Source: Bacteroidales bacterium
Lineage (GTDB): Bacteria; Bacteroidota; Bacteroidia; Bacteroidales; UBA932
Length of the DNA: 64,000 bases
Assembly: GCA_016286385.1 (NCBI GenBank)
Contig: JAEESO010000006.1
Span: 34,659 to 98,658, forward strand
Reading direction: 5' to 3'
The notes under the pieces were generated by a model that was not told the origin of the DNA, did not search any database, and was given only the letters and a program-made list of their open reading frames with translations. Below are positions 47,442 to 56,570 of this stretch, one piece after another. Position 1 is the stretch's first letter. Every line of letters begins with the position of its first letter. The translations under genes were made by a program, and so were the position numbers.

Positions 47442-49817
47442 TTATTCGTCTTTTATAAGGTGTACGTCGCACTGAGGGAACGGGATTGTGATACCGGCCT
47501 CGTTGAGCGCCTTGTAGATAATTTCCTTCTCCCTGTCTATGAAAAGGCCCCTCTCCGGAACCAGCACAAACTGCTTCACGGCAATCTCCACGGCACTGTC
47601 TCCAAAGTCCCCAAAGCGGATGTTTATGCCAAACTTTGGCTCAACTATGGCCCTTCCGTACTTGTCCTTTGTCTTGAGTACTTCCAGAGCCTCAGTGAGC
47701 ACGGTCCTTACCTTTTCTATGTCCACGCCGTAAGCTACGCCAACGGTGACCTTGGTGAACTCGTACTCGTTGTTCCTGGTAAGGTTCTGGAAACTCTTTC
47801 CAAAGAGGTTTGCATTGAGGAAGGCAACAAGGGTGCCGGAGATGGTCTCTATCTGGGTGGTCTGGTAGTTTATGTCCGTCACCTTGCCGCGGATGCCGTC
47901 ACATTCAATCCAGTCCCCTACCCTCAGGCGGCCGCTCATGAGCTGCATGCCGTAGATGAAGTTATTCAGGATATCTTTCATGGCAAGGCCGATACCGGCG
48001 CTGAGACCTCCCGCAACAAGGCCGAGGGAGCCTGTGGGGATTTTGAGGAGAAGAACTATCACGGTAATGTAGGTAAACCACACTATTACGCTTATGACGC
48101 TCTTCCCAAGGGAAAGGTTCACATCATTTGACTGAACGGTCTTCTGGCCGGTCTTTGCAAGGTAGGTGACAAACTTAAGGTACTGCCACAGGGTCTGGAC
48201 CACCTTGTTCAGGTACTGGAACACGAAGAACAGGGCAACCAGAAGCACTATGTTGCTTACGGACAGGCGGAACGACACAGCACCGGTGGCAGGATCCAGG
48301 ACCTGGAAGAACGGGGTGTTGTAGAAGGTCTGGAAAAGGTCCGTGAAGTCGAAGATGTCAAGCGAATAGCGTATGCACAGGGGAATTGAAACCAGGATGA
48401 GGACGGGGATGAACACGTCCCTCAGGAGGTCATAGAACCATGTGGCGCCAAACATCAGGGACTTTTTGGCCGCCCCGGTGACATAGCTTATATTGTCCTG
48501 GAAGGAAGCGATGCGCTTTGTGAGGCGCTTTTCCTTGTAGATGCCCATAAGGTGGCTTACGGCAAGCAGGGCAAGCACTACGGCAAGCTGGAAGTACCAC
48601 CATGTCACTATCATCAGGGCTATGAAGATATAGCCAAGGATGGCGGCAAGGGCCGCTGCGCCCATCACAAGAAGTGACATAAGGCCCATTCCGCGGTTTT
48701 CCTTATCCACCTTCCCAAGGTTGAAGCCGCAGGCAAGGGCCTGCCAGATGAATCCAACCGTCATCACTATGGGGAAGAGGAGATTCATCAGGATGTTGGG
48801 CATGAAGGTGATACGGCAAAAGATCACAACAAGGGTTAGTACCACCGTGGGCAGAAGCAGCCTTACGGTCTTACGCACCTTGATCTTCTTGAAGCGCACC
48901 GCAAGGGCGGCTGCAATGGCAAGAAGGAGCCAGAAGAAGGTCCATAGAGGGGCTGTCATATGAAGGCCGGTCTCTCGCCTTGTAAGGGCATTCTGGGCCA
49001 TTTTCTTAAAGAACTGAGGGCGGGCAAGTATCTCCCACACCGCAAATTGGCCATCACGGAAAATCTCTTTCTGTAGAAGCACGTAACGGGCCTTTGCGTA
49101 GTCGTAGGACTCCTTGAGGCGGAGATATGCCTCCTGGTAATGGGTGCTGTCGGCAACCATCTGGTTCTTGCTCTCCACGTACATCCTCAGAATCTCAGAG
49201 GCATAGTACATGGATGTATCCCTGTCGGTCTGGCCCTGCTCACTCAGGAAGAAAGGCGTAATCTCTCTCACGGGAAGGAGGCTGTCCACAGCGGCCTCAA
49301 GATCCTCTTCAAGGGTTGTTTCGGCGGCCTGGATATGGTGCTCCAGGGAGTCGTTGTGGAAGCGGAGGCTGTCGTCCGGGTATGCTACGGCAGAGCTGTC
49401 AAGTGCCGGGGGAAGGCGGCGCATGGACTCAAGAAGCCTGGCATAGCGATCTATCTCCAGGTCCATATCGGCCACAATCCGGTCATAGGGGGTGCGCTTC
49501 TTGTTGAAGTCCTCGTATTCATCCGTAACCTGCTGCAGGGCGTAGCTGAGGTCAAAGGTGTACTCCTTTTTCTGGAGGTACAGCATCACGGAAAGCTCGT
49601 TGCACTTCTTGATAAGGGCAAGCATGCGGCCGTGCTGATGCTGGAAGTTGGAGCTCATCCTCTCCTGCATCTTCTGGCGGCGCACAAAGTCACGCTTGAG
49701 CTCTACCCTTGCATCGGCCATGGCCTTGTCAAGGGTCTGGATTTCGTCGGCGATGGCAAGCAGCGGCAGTGCCAGGACCGCAACAGCAAAAAGGATGGTG
49801 GTCAGTTTCTTTTTCAT
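47442..49817 (-). CDS. Large MscS-family mechanosensitive channel
   Basis: 791 residues. Signal peptide (about 1-23), a periplasmic helical, coiled-coil-rich domain (about 25-280), a block of transmembrane helices (about 290-560), then the MscS domain with the pore-lining TM3 and beta domain (VAGGLSAGIGLAMKDILNNF; RVGDWIECDGIRGKV) and C-terminal alpha/beta part. This is the MscK/MscM-like large architecture. It would release solutes on hypo-osmotic shock. One base separates it from the K+/H+ antiporter gene upstream, an osmotic-homeostasis pairing. Confidence 0.88.
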   Translation of the reverse strand: MKKKLTTILFAVAVLALPLLAIADEIQTLDKAMADARVELKRDFVRRQKMQERMSSNFQHQHGRMLALIKKCNELSVMLYLQKKEYTFDLSYALQQVTDEYEDFNKKRTPYDRIVADMDLEIDRYARLLESMRRLPPALDSSAVAYPDDSLRFHNDSLEHHIQAAETTLEEDLEAAVDSLLPVREITPFFLSEQGQTDRDTSMYYASEILRMYVESKNQMVADSTHYQEAYLRLKESYDYAKARYVLLQKEIFRDGQFAVWEILARPQFFKKMAQNALTRRETGLHMTAPLWTFFWLLLAIAAALAVRFKKIKVRKTVRLLLPTVVLTLVVIFCRITFMPNILMNLLFPIVMTVGFIWQALACGFNLGKVDKENRGMGLMSLLVMGAAALAAILGYIFIALMIVTWWYFQLAVVLALLAVSHLMGIYKEKRLTKRIASFQDNISYVTGAAKKSLMFGATWFYDLLRDVFIPVLILVSIPLCIRYSLDIFDFTDLFQTFYNTPFFQVLDPATGAVSFRLSVSNIVLLVALFFVFQYLNKVVQTLWQYLKFVTYLAKTGQKTVQSNDVNLSLGKSVISVIVWFTYITVIVLLLKIPTGSLGLVAGGLSAGIGLAMKDILNNFIYGMQLMSGRLRVGDWIECDGIRGKVTDINYQTTQIETISGTLVAFLNANLFGKSFQNLTRNNEYEFTKVTVGVAYGVDIEKVRTVLTEALEVLKTKDKYGRAIVEPKFGINIRFGDFGDSAVEIAVKQFVLVPERGLFIDREKEIIYKALNEAGITIPFPQCDVHLIKDE

Positions 49818-49818
49818 A

Positions 49819-51312
49819 TCAGTCGTCGCTTTCTCCCATTACAATTATAAGGTGGTCCCCTTCCATGAGCTCCATGCTGCCATGGGGCACCAGGAACTTC
49901 CCTTCACGCTTTACCATCATTACGCGGATACCGTGGGGAAGGTGAAGCTCGCGGAGGGTCTTTCCGGCCGATAGATCGTCCGGAGTGACAATGTGGTCTG
50001 ACAGCATTCCCATCTCTTCCGGGAGTTCCATTCCAAAGCTCTCCACCTCAGGATCTTCAGGGTAGGAGAGGTTGAGCCATTTTGCTACCGGAGTGAGGGA
50101 CATTCCCTGTAGGATGAGGGACATCAGGCTCACGATGAACACCACGTTGAATATGTCTCCGGCGCCCTGGACCTCATGAACCACAGGGTAGAGGGCAAAG
50201 AGGATGGGACCGGCCCCCTTCAGGCCCACCCATGACACAAAGAGCTTCTCCTTGAACTTGACTCCTTTGAACGGCGCCAGGGTGAGGAACACGCTGGCAG
50301 GCCTTGCCACAAAGAGGAGGAAAAAGCCTGTAAGGATGGCGGGAAGTGCCACCTGTACCATGCTGGAGGGGCGTGCAAGGAGTCCCAGGATAAGGAACAT
50401 GGCAAGCTGCATTATCCAGGTGATTCCGTCAAAGAACTTGGCTATCTCCTTCTTGCGGGGGATATCGGCCTTATTGGATATGATTACTGCAGCAATGTAG
50501 ATTGAAAGGAGGCCCTGGCCGCCAAGGAGGGATGCAAGGCCGTTGGCAAAGAAGCCTGTGCTAAGGACCAGGATGCCCATAAGGGAGTTGTTCTCAAGCC
50601 TTATCTTTGAAAGGAGCCATTTGGCGCCGAAGCCAACGCCGAAGCCAACCGCAACGCCTACGAAAATCTGAATAAGAACCACAATGATGCCCGCAAGCGC
50701 GCCCACCCAGGTGCTCAGGCCCTGAAGGGAAGGCTCTGTCATGAATTTCACCATGAGGATGGTGAGGATGTATGCCACGGGGTCATTGCTTCCGGATTCC
50801 AGCTCCAGGAGGGGGGCAAGGTTGCTTCTAAGACGCAGGCGCTTGCCGTTAAGGACGGAGAACACGGACGTGGAGTCCGTAGAGCTCATGACGGCCGCTA
50901 CTAGGAAGCATGCAAGGATGGACACCCCTGTATCGGCAATGATGCGCCCGGTTGCGAAATAGATGAAAAAGCCGGTGAGGACAACCGTGATGCAAATGCC
51001 TACGGTAGAGAGCATTATGCCCTTTTTCATCACGGGCTTGGTCTCATGGAGAATGGTCTCGAAGCCGCCTGTAAACAGAATTACGGTCATTGCAAAATGG
51101 CCGATTGATTCTGCTATCTCGTAGTCTTCAAAGTTGAGTCCCAAGCCTTCACGGCCTACCGCCATACCCAGGAGCAGGAACAGAAGTAGTGAAGGCGCTC
51201 CCAGCTTTACGCCAACTTTGGTGATGAGCACAGCTACAAACACCAGGACGGAAGCCAAGAGCAACAGATTGTCTGAGAGAAGATTTACTGAGAAGACGGC
51301 TAGGGGCTGCAT
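49819..51312 (-). CDS. Potassium/proton antiporter (CPA1, NhaP2-like) with TrkA_C domain
   Basis: 497 residues. Twelve or so transmembrane helices of the Na+/H+ exchanger fold (TDSTSVFSVL holds the ion-binding segment; LESGSNDPVAY the conserved ND), and a cytoplasmic TrkA_C domain at about 415-497 (GMLSDHIVTPDDLSAG...GDHLIIVMG), the layout of K+/H+ antiporters of the NhaP2/CvrA type. Exports K+ (or Na+) in exchange for protons. It shares one base with the Wzz-like gene. Confidence 0.9.
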   Translation of the reverse strand: MQPLAVFSVNLLSDNLLLLASVLVFVAVLITKVGVKLGAPSLLLFLLLGMAVGREGLGLNFEDYEIAESIGHFAMTVILFTGGFETILHETKPVMKKGIMLSTVGICITVVLTGFFIYFATGRIIADTGVSILACFLVAAVMSSTDSTSVFSVLNGKRLRLRSNLAPLLELESGSNDPVAYILTILMVKFMTEPSLQGLSTWVGALAGIIVVLIQIFVGVAVGFGVGFGAKWLLSKIRLENNSLMGILVLSTGFFANGLASLLGGQGLLSIYIAAVIISNKADIPRKKEIAKFFDGITWIMQLAMFLILGLLARPSSMVQVALPAILTGFFLLFVARPASVFLTLAPFKGVKFKEKLFVSWVGLKGAGPILFALYPVVHEVQGAGDIFNVVFIVSLMSLILQGMSLTPVAKWLNLSYPEDPEVESFGMELPEEMGMLSDHIVTPDDLSAGKTLRELHLPHGIRVMMVKREGKFLVPHGSMELMEGDHLIIVMGESDD

Positions 51313-52460
51313 CAGTTCTCTTCCTTATCTTCAGGAGTTTGGAACATTTCCTTTACCTTGGGCCAGTACTGCTTGCCAAGGACAATTCCGCAACCAAGTA
51401 TTCCGCCAAAGAATGTCCAGATTATAAGGGTTTTGGCCCTGCTGTTGGACGGTTTGGTGGGTACAGTGACAGGCTGGACTACGGTAAGGATGGGAGTATC
51501 CCTCTTCACCTTCATCTTGGCAGTTTCCAGCTGCTTTGCAAGTTCTGAGTAGACTGCGCTGGTAACGGCATACTTTGCCTGAAGGCGTTCACGCTCAAGT
51601 CTGGCCCTGGATGTGGTCATATTCTGGGAGCGGTCTGTGAGAACGGCGAGGGCGGCCTGATAGGATTCCGCCTCTTTCTTCACCTCTTCATAGCGCTCCT
51701 GGATGTATTTGAGTTCGTCGGCAGCTTTCTGGGTGCGGAAACGGGTTACCTCGGACTGCAGAAGTTCCTGTGCCTTGATGGCAAGGTCTGCAGTTTGGAC
51801 GGGTTCCATGCCCATTACGGTGAGAGTAAGATAGCCTTCCTTCTTGTCTACGGCAAGGTTTACGGCGCCGCCAAGATAACGGAGCATCTTCTCCTCATCT
51901 TTTGAAACGGTATATGGCCTGGGCTCGGCATTACCTGCCGCTCCCGGTTCCCAACCTTCAGGAAGAGTAACATCCTTGGGCTTACTGAGCTTGGAAAGCA
52001 GAAGGAAAGGAAGGCCGATAGTATACTTTTTTACCTGGGCCATAAAACCAGGTTTCATGTACTCCTTGGAGTAAGTAAGGAGGGAAACCGCAGTATCGGC
52101 CTTCTCAAAATGAAGCGGGGCGTGCATGAGTTCTACCTTGTAGGGAACGCTTGACACAATCTGGGGATATACCAGAGGGGAAAGCTCCGAGGTCTGGGTC
52201 ATGCCAAGGTCCATGCCGGCCAGGGATGCCAGGGAAGCCAGGGAAGAATTCCTGGAAGAGCTCATCTGAGGCACCATGGTGGTGGACACAGTGTATGTAC
52301 GCTTCATGGTGATAGCGGCCATAAGACCCAGGACGATGAAGATGCCGGTAACGATGAGGATGGTTTTGCGGCCTTCCCAAAGGTTCCTCACAAGAGCCAT
52401 TATGTCAATGCCTTCCTCCTCTTCCACCATGGGATTGTTATACTGATTGTTCTGGTCCAT
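51312..52460 (-). CDS. Wzz/chain-length determinant family polysaccharide co-polymerase
   Basis: 382 residues. Transmembrane helices near 34-54 and 350-370 flank a periplasmic, partly coiled-coil domain (about 215-310); TKPSNSRAKTLIIW shows the proline-rich motif before TM2 that marks the family. There is no tyrosine-kinase domain. It sets chain length for surface polysaccharide with a Wzy or ABC system. It starts 7 nt after the Wza-like gene. Confidence 0.9.
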   Translation of the reverse strand: MDQNNQYNNPMVEEEEGIDIMALVRNLWEGRKTILIVTGIFIVLGLMAAITMKRTYTVSTTMVPQMSSSRNSSLASLASLAGMDLGMTQTSELSPLVYPQIVSSVPYKVELMHAPLHFEKADTAVSLLTYSKEYMKPGFMAQVKKYTIGLPFLLLSKLSKPKDVTLPEGWEPGAAGNAEPRPYTVSKDEEKMLRYLGGAVNLAVDKKEGYLTLTVMGMEPVQTADLAIKAQELLQSEVTRFRTQKAADELKYIQERYEEVKKEAESYQAALAVLTDRSQNMTTSRARLERERLQAKYAVTSAVYSELAKQLETAKMKVKRDTPILTVVQPVTVPTKPSNSRAKTLIIWTFFGGILGCGIVLGKQYWPKVKEMFQTPEDKEEN

Positions 52461-52467
52461 AAGTGCT

Positions 52468-55400
52468 CTAATTTGAAGTCCTGAGGAGGTTCCTGGACAG
52501 GATGACCACGGAAATGATTGACGTTACTGAAGACAGTGTCTTGGCGGCCACGGTCTCAAAGTCCACCTTGGTCTTGGGCTCCTCTATCTTGCGCTTTCGG
52601 TTATCTATCTTGTCCTGATTCATCTTGAGGGTGATGACACTGCCGGGCTCCACGATAGGCGTGGCGCGGAAGATGAACTGCTTGGTGCCCTTGGACTGGT
52701 TGTTGGGTAGGGTGACTGTTACGCTCTTTCTGTCGGCATACTTGTCAAAGCCTCCGGCGTAGTTCTTGATGTACCAGGCCGCACTGTGACGTCCCTTGAA
52801 CACTATATTCTTCTGGTCGCTCACAAAGTCCTCCGCCACATACTGGTTCATGAGGGTTCCGGTAGGACGGATGATGACGGTATTCTCCTGACGGTTGATG
52901 TTAAGGACATCGCCAGCCATGAGGATAGGGTCATGCTTCATGTTCCTGGGATGATTCTTGGCCTTCTTGAGATCTATGCCGATACGGCCGCGGTTGCGGT
53001 ACGTGCGGAAGATGCTGGCATAAGGGTCTGCGTCGTCAAGAAGACCGCCGGCCATCTTGATGATTTCAGAAAGCTGGGTACGGGAATCATTGAGCACATA
53101 CACGCCGGGATACCTTACGCGGCCATTGATCTCAACTACGCGGTCTGTTGCGAAGTTGGGGGTCATACGCACCACGATGTGGTCATAAGGCTGAAGGACG
53201 AAGTTCTTGTCAATGGGATTGTAGTCCTCATCCACGGCAAGGGTAATGAGGTCATACTGTACTTCCTCGCTCTTGGAGATATTCACGCGGAACACCTGCA
53301 CCTTGTCATATGCTGCGCCAACGGCAAAGCCGCCTGCCATCATGATGAGGTCGTGCACTGTGACTGAAGGATCATAGGTGACGCCCACGGAATTCTTCAC
53401 GGCGCCGCTCACGCGAATCTCACCGATGTTGGTGAAAGTGGTGTTGTCATATACGTTCAGGACATCACCGGGCTGGAGGAGGGTTTCTCCGTCCTTGTTA
53501 AGGTCTACGCGGATGTACTCCTTCTTTTCAGGGTTGGTGATATCCGTGCGGGTGATATATGCTACAGGGAACACGCTGGGCTTAAGGCCGTTTGCGTATT
53601 CTATGGCCTGGTTCACGGTCATGCGGTCATTGAGACTGAAGCTGCGGGTGAACGGGGCGCGTACCTGACCCTGGACGGAGATCTGGTCCACGTCACGGAA
53701 GGAGGTGAGGCTGAGGACGCGGATCTGGTCCTTTGCCTGCAGGGGGAAGTTGTAGCTTTCGGAGTCCTTTTCAGGGAACGGGAGAGTGAGGATTTCTACT
53801 GTCTGGTCCGGACGGGTACGCTCCACGTACACGAAGTCTGTGCGGGCGCTGTGACTGGGACCGCCGGCAAGCTCAACTGCCTGGCCAAGGGTCATTACGT
53901 CGTTGAGGCCGAATGTGCGTTCAAAGGGGTTACGGACTTCACCGCTTACGCCTACAGTCCATTTCTCAAGATAACTGTCAAGTGCAAGCACGGTCACAAC
54001 GTCCCTCTGCTCCAGCTTGAAGTCCGGGTTGCCGTTTTCTCCGGGGAAAGGAACGGTAAGAACCTCAACTGTCTCATCAGGGCTTGTGCGCTCAACAAAC
54101 ACATAATCCTTGCGGGCGGTGTATTTGAGTTCTGCCTTTTCAATGAGGGTCTTGAGGCTCTTGTTCTCATCATAGTCAAAGTTGCCGCCATAGTAGACGT
54201 CACCTTTGATTGTCACAAAGTTCTCAAGCGGACGTGCGGCCGATTTAATCCTCACAATGTCACCGGGCTCAAGGGAAACTTTCTGGTTACCGTCCATAAC
54301 GGATTTGAGCTTGTATTCCTGATAGCTTATCTCACCGTCCATGTGGCGCTCAATCTGGACAAACTCAGGATATACGTCATACGTAAGGCCGCCGGCATAT
54401 TCAATGAGTTTGGCAAGGTCTTCTCCCTCAACCATCTCATACCTCATGGGGCGCTTGACACCACCTTCAATGCTTACTATCTTCTGGGAGATAGGGACAA
54501 AGATTACATCGTTGTTCTGGAGGTCATAGGGAAGACCGGAGGTGGGATTTGTCATGTACTGGTAAAGGTCCAGGCGGCTGGTTTTACCGGCACGTGAAAG
54601 CTGGATGTTACGTATGGAACCCTGCGCCGTGGGGCCGCCGGCTGCTGCCAGGGCGTTGAACGCAGTGTTGAGGGCGCTGAGGGTGAAACCTCCCTGAACG
54701 CCAACCTCACCGAAAATGCTCACGGTGATGGTACGGGCCGTGGTGATGGTAACTGCAATCTGGTCCGGACGGAAGGAATAGTGGTGGGACAGCTTACTGC
54801 GGATTGCTGCGCGGGCCTGGGCAAGAGTCATTCCCTTGAGGAAGATCTTGGTGGAACCGGCAGGCTGGATGGATCCGTCCGGAGATATCCTCTGGTGGAT
54901 TTCCGTCTGGGAAGAGCCGAAAATGGAGATATGCACCTCATCCCCTTCTCCAAGGATATAAGTATCCGGAGCCTGGGCACCGTCTGTTGTGCGGAAAACG
55001 TCCAGGGATTTACCGGTGAATATGGAATGGCCGTAAATGTCATTGCCGGCGGTAGGAGAAACATGTGCCTCCTTAAGGGCCTCTTCAAGGGCGCTTTCGG
55101 CGGCTGCTTCACCTATGGTTGTCTGGGGGACGTCATCGGCCGATACAGGGCCCACTTCAATGACGGTAGGGTTGACGTCTGTGGTTGCGACAGTTTCTCC
55201 GGCAACTGCTGTAGTAGTCTGATTCTCTGCAGCCTTCTCTGCCTGCATCTCATTGAGGATTGCCATCACGCGGCCCTGATACTTGGGGTAGTCTGACGGG
55301 GGGATGGCTTCCGGGTCTATACCCTCCTGCATAAGGCGGGTACGGACCTCTGCCTCTGAAAGGCCACGCTTGTCAAGTTCTGCGCGTGCCATTGAAAGCA

Positions 55401-55470
55401 TTGATGCCGACTGAGCCACTGCCATGACGGACACCAGGATCATAAGGGATGAGAGGAAAAATCTCTTCAT
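52468..55470 (-). CDS. Wza-type outer-membrane polysaccharide exporter with multiple SLBB domains
   Basis: 1000 residues, far longer than E. coli Wza (about 380). A signal peptide (about 1-20), an N-terminal helical segment, the Poly_export domain (YILGEGDEVHISIFGSSQTE, near 170-260) and about seven SLBB-type repeats, recognisable by recurring I-x-V-x-G-x-V units (VSIFGEV, VSIEGGV, VTIKGDV, VGVSGEV, ISVQGQV, IRVSGAV, VEINGRV). The C terminus has a hydrophobic stretch and ends LSRNLLRTSN. It would form the periplasm-to-outside conduit for capsule or exopolysaccharide. No glycosyltransferases flank it in this window. Confidence 0.9.
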   Translation of the reverse strand: MKRFFLSSLMILVSVMAVAQSASMLSMARAELDKRGLSEAEVRTRLMQEGIDPEAIPPSDYPKYQGRVMAILNEMQAEKAAENQTTTAVAGETVATTDVNPTVIEVGPVSADDVPQTTIGEAAAESALEEALKEAHVSPTAGNDIYGHSIFTGKSLDVFRTTDGAQAPDTYILGEGDEVHISIFGSSQTEIHQRISPDGSIQPAGSTKIFLKGMTLAQARAAIRSKLSHHYSFRPDQIAVTITTARTITVSIFGEVGVQGGFTLSALNTAFNALAAAGGPTAQGSIRNIQLSRAGKTSRLDLYQYMTNPTSGLPYDLQNNDVIFVPISQKIVSIEGGVKRPMRYEMVEGEDLAKLIEYAGGLTYDVYPEFVQIERHMDGEISYQEYKLKSVMDGNQKVSLEPGDIVRIKSAARPLENFVTIKGDVYYGGNFDYDENKSLKTLIEKAELKYTARKDYVFVERTSPDETVEVLTVPFPGENGNPDFKLEQRDVVTVLALDSYLEKWTVGVSGEVRNPFERTFGLNDVMTLGQAVELAGGPSHSARTDFVYVERTRPDQTVEILTLPFPEKDSESYNFPLQAKDQIRVLSLTSFRDVDQISVQGQVRAPFTRSFSLNDRMTVNQAIEYANGLKPSVFPVAYITRTDITNPEKKEYIRVDLNKDGETLLQPGDVLNVYDNTTFTNIGEIRVSGAVKNSVGVTYDPSVTVHDLIMMAGGFAVGAAYDKVQVFRVNISKSEEVQYDLITLAVDEDYNPIDKNFVLQPYDHIVVRMTPNFATDRVVEINGRVRYPGVYVLNDSRTQLSEIIKMAGGLLDDADPYASIFRTYRNRGRIGIDLKKAKNHPRNMKHDPILMAGDVLNINRQENTVIIRPTGTLMNQYVAEDFVSDQKNIVFKGRHSAAWYIKNYAGGFDKYADRKSVTVTLPNNQSKGTKQFIFRATPIVEPGSVITLKMNQDKIDNRKRKIEEPKTKVDFETVAAKTLSSVTSIISVVILSRNLLRTSN

Positions 55471-55509
55471 AGCTATATCTTTAGTTTTAAATATTCTATA
55501 TTTAGCCTA

Positions 55510-55517
55510 CAAATTTA
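55510..55517 (-). promoter_or_regulatory. Predicted -7 box for the wza-wzz operon
   Basis: TAAATTTG on the minus strand, about 40 nt before the wza start codon. Confidence 0.5.
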
Positions 55518-55567
55518 CAAAAATTAATTGAATCTGTAAAGCGTGTGGCTATTTGGTACAGAAAGTG

Positions 55568-55575
55568 TATATTTG
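55568..55575 (+). promoter_or_regulatory. Predicted -7 box for the gene at 55593
   Basis: TATATTTG, 17 nt before the ATG. Confidence 0.5.
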
Positions 55576-55592
55576 CAGTGGAATTTGGAATT

Positions 55593-56570
55593 ATGAAAAG
55601 AGCATTTTTAAGCATCCTTGCAGCCCTTGTCTGCTGCAGCGCATTTTCTCAGCAAGTCCGTACAAACTACCGTAGCGGCGGTTTTACGCATATTTCCACG
55701 GAATATGAGGCCTTCAAACTGGCAGATATTCCCTCAGAAGTGAGAGTGGAGCTGGTGGGATTCCCTGACGGGTCTTCCATGTATCTTCTCTACATCAATC
55801 TCATCCAGAAAGAGTCCGTGGTGGCGCCCAAGGGAGTGAAGATGTCCGCCACCCTTCCCGGCGGGAAGTTCCTGCGCCTGGAGCAGATCGGCCAGGATTC
55901 AGCTACCAAAAGACGCCTGGAGGACGGAACCTTCCTAAACCGCCTCAAGTATGCTGCAGAGCCCTCAGACATGGAAAAGATGGTCCGTGGAGTAAAGTCC
56001 ATAGACCTTGTGACCGGCTGGAACCCGGACGATTATGTCCAGGCCTCGTTTGCCCAGGATGAATTTGCAAAGCTCCTCAAATCCCACTGCGAAGCCATCC
56101 TCAAGGCGGCCGATTCCACAATTGACCTTACTGCCACCATAGCCTCCCACACAGACAACGCGGGCAGTGTCCTCACGGCCGCAAATCCAATTGTGGCACG
56201 TGGCTCCAGCCTGGATTACAATGTGCTCCTTTCCCACCTGTATTACAAGAACTCCGGCAAGGAGGACCTTGATCTTGCCGTGGTTATCGGCACCAATTCA
56301 AAGCATCACATACCCTATGACGCTCCCGTGAAGTTCATCCTCAGAGACGGATCCGAGATAAATCTCATCCAGACAAGGGATGACTACAATTTCTTCTACG
56401 TCTACCCTTCCCTGGAAGACATGCACAGGATTGCCGATATTGGGGTAGCCTTCATCTCAATACAATGCGAGGATGGAACCCTTCAGGATACCATCCCCGC
56501 TTCTAATGAAGATTTTTCTTCGGCGGTTGGCCAGCAGCTTCAACTGCTGCTGTCAATAAGCCCCCGCTAG
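55593..56570 (+). CDS. Secreted protein of unknown function
   Basis: 325 residues from the ATG at 55593, with a signal peptide (MKRAFLSILAALVCCSAFS). An in-frame ATG at 55545 precedes the promoter. The body is predicted to be mixed alpha/beta, with no motif I recognise; the C-terminal half contains a beta-sandwich-like stretch (SSLDYNVLLSHLYYKNSGKE; DAPVKFILRDGSEINLIQTR). It is transcribed away from wza and converges on the GH109 gene, overlapping it by 4 nt. Confidence 0.7.
   Translation: MKRAFLSILAALVCCSAFSQQVRTNYRSGGFTHISTEYEAFKLADIPSEVRVELVGFPDGSSMYLLYINLIQKESVVAPKGVKMSATLPGGKFLRLEQIGQDSATKRRLEDGTFLNRLKYAAEPSDMEKMVRGVKSIDLVTGWNPDDYVQASFAQDEFAKLLKSHCEAILKAADSTIDLTATIASHTDNAGSVLTAANPIVARGSSLDYNVLLSHLYYKNSGKEDLDLAVVIGTNSKHHIPYDAPVKFILRDGSEINLIQTRDDYNFFYVYPSLEDMHRIADIGVAFISIQCEDGTLQDTIPASNEDFSSAVGQQLQLLLSISPR

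Noticed and set aside
53851..54597. 248-codon frame antisense to wza
   Set aside because: A shadow of the strong codon bias of the opposite strand; no recognisable domain and no promoter.
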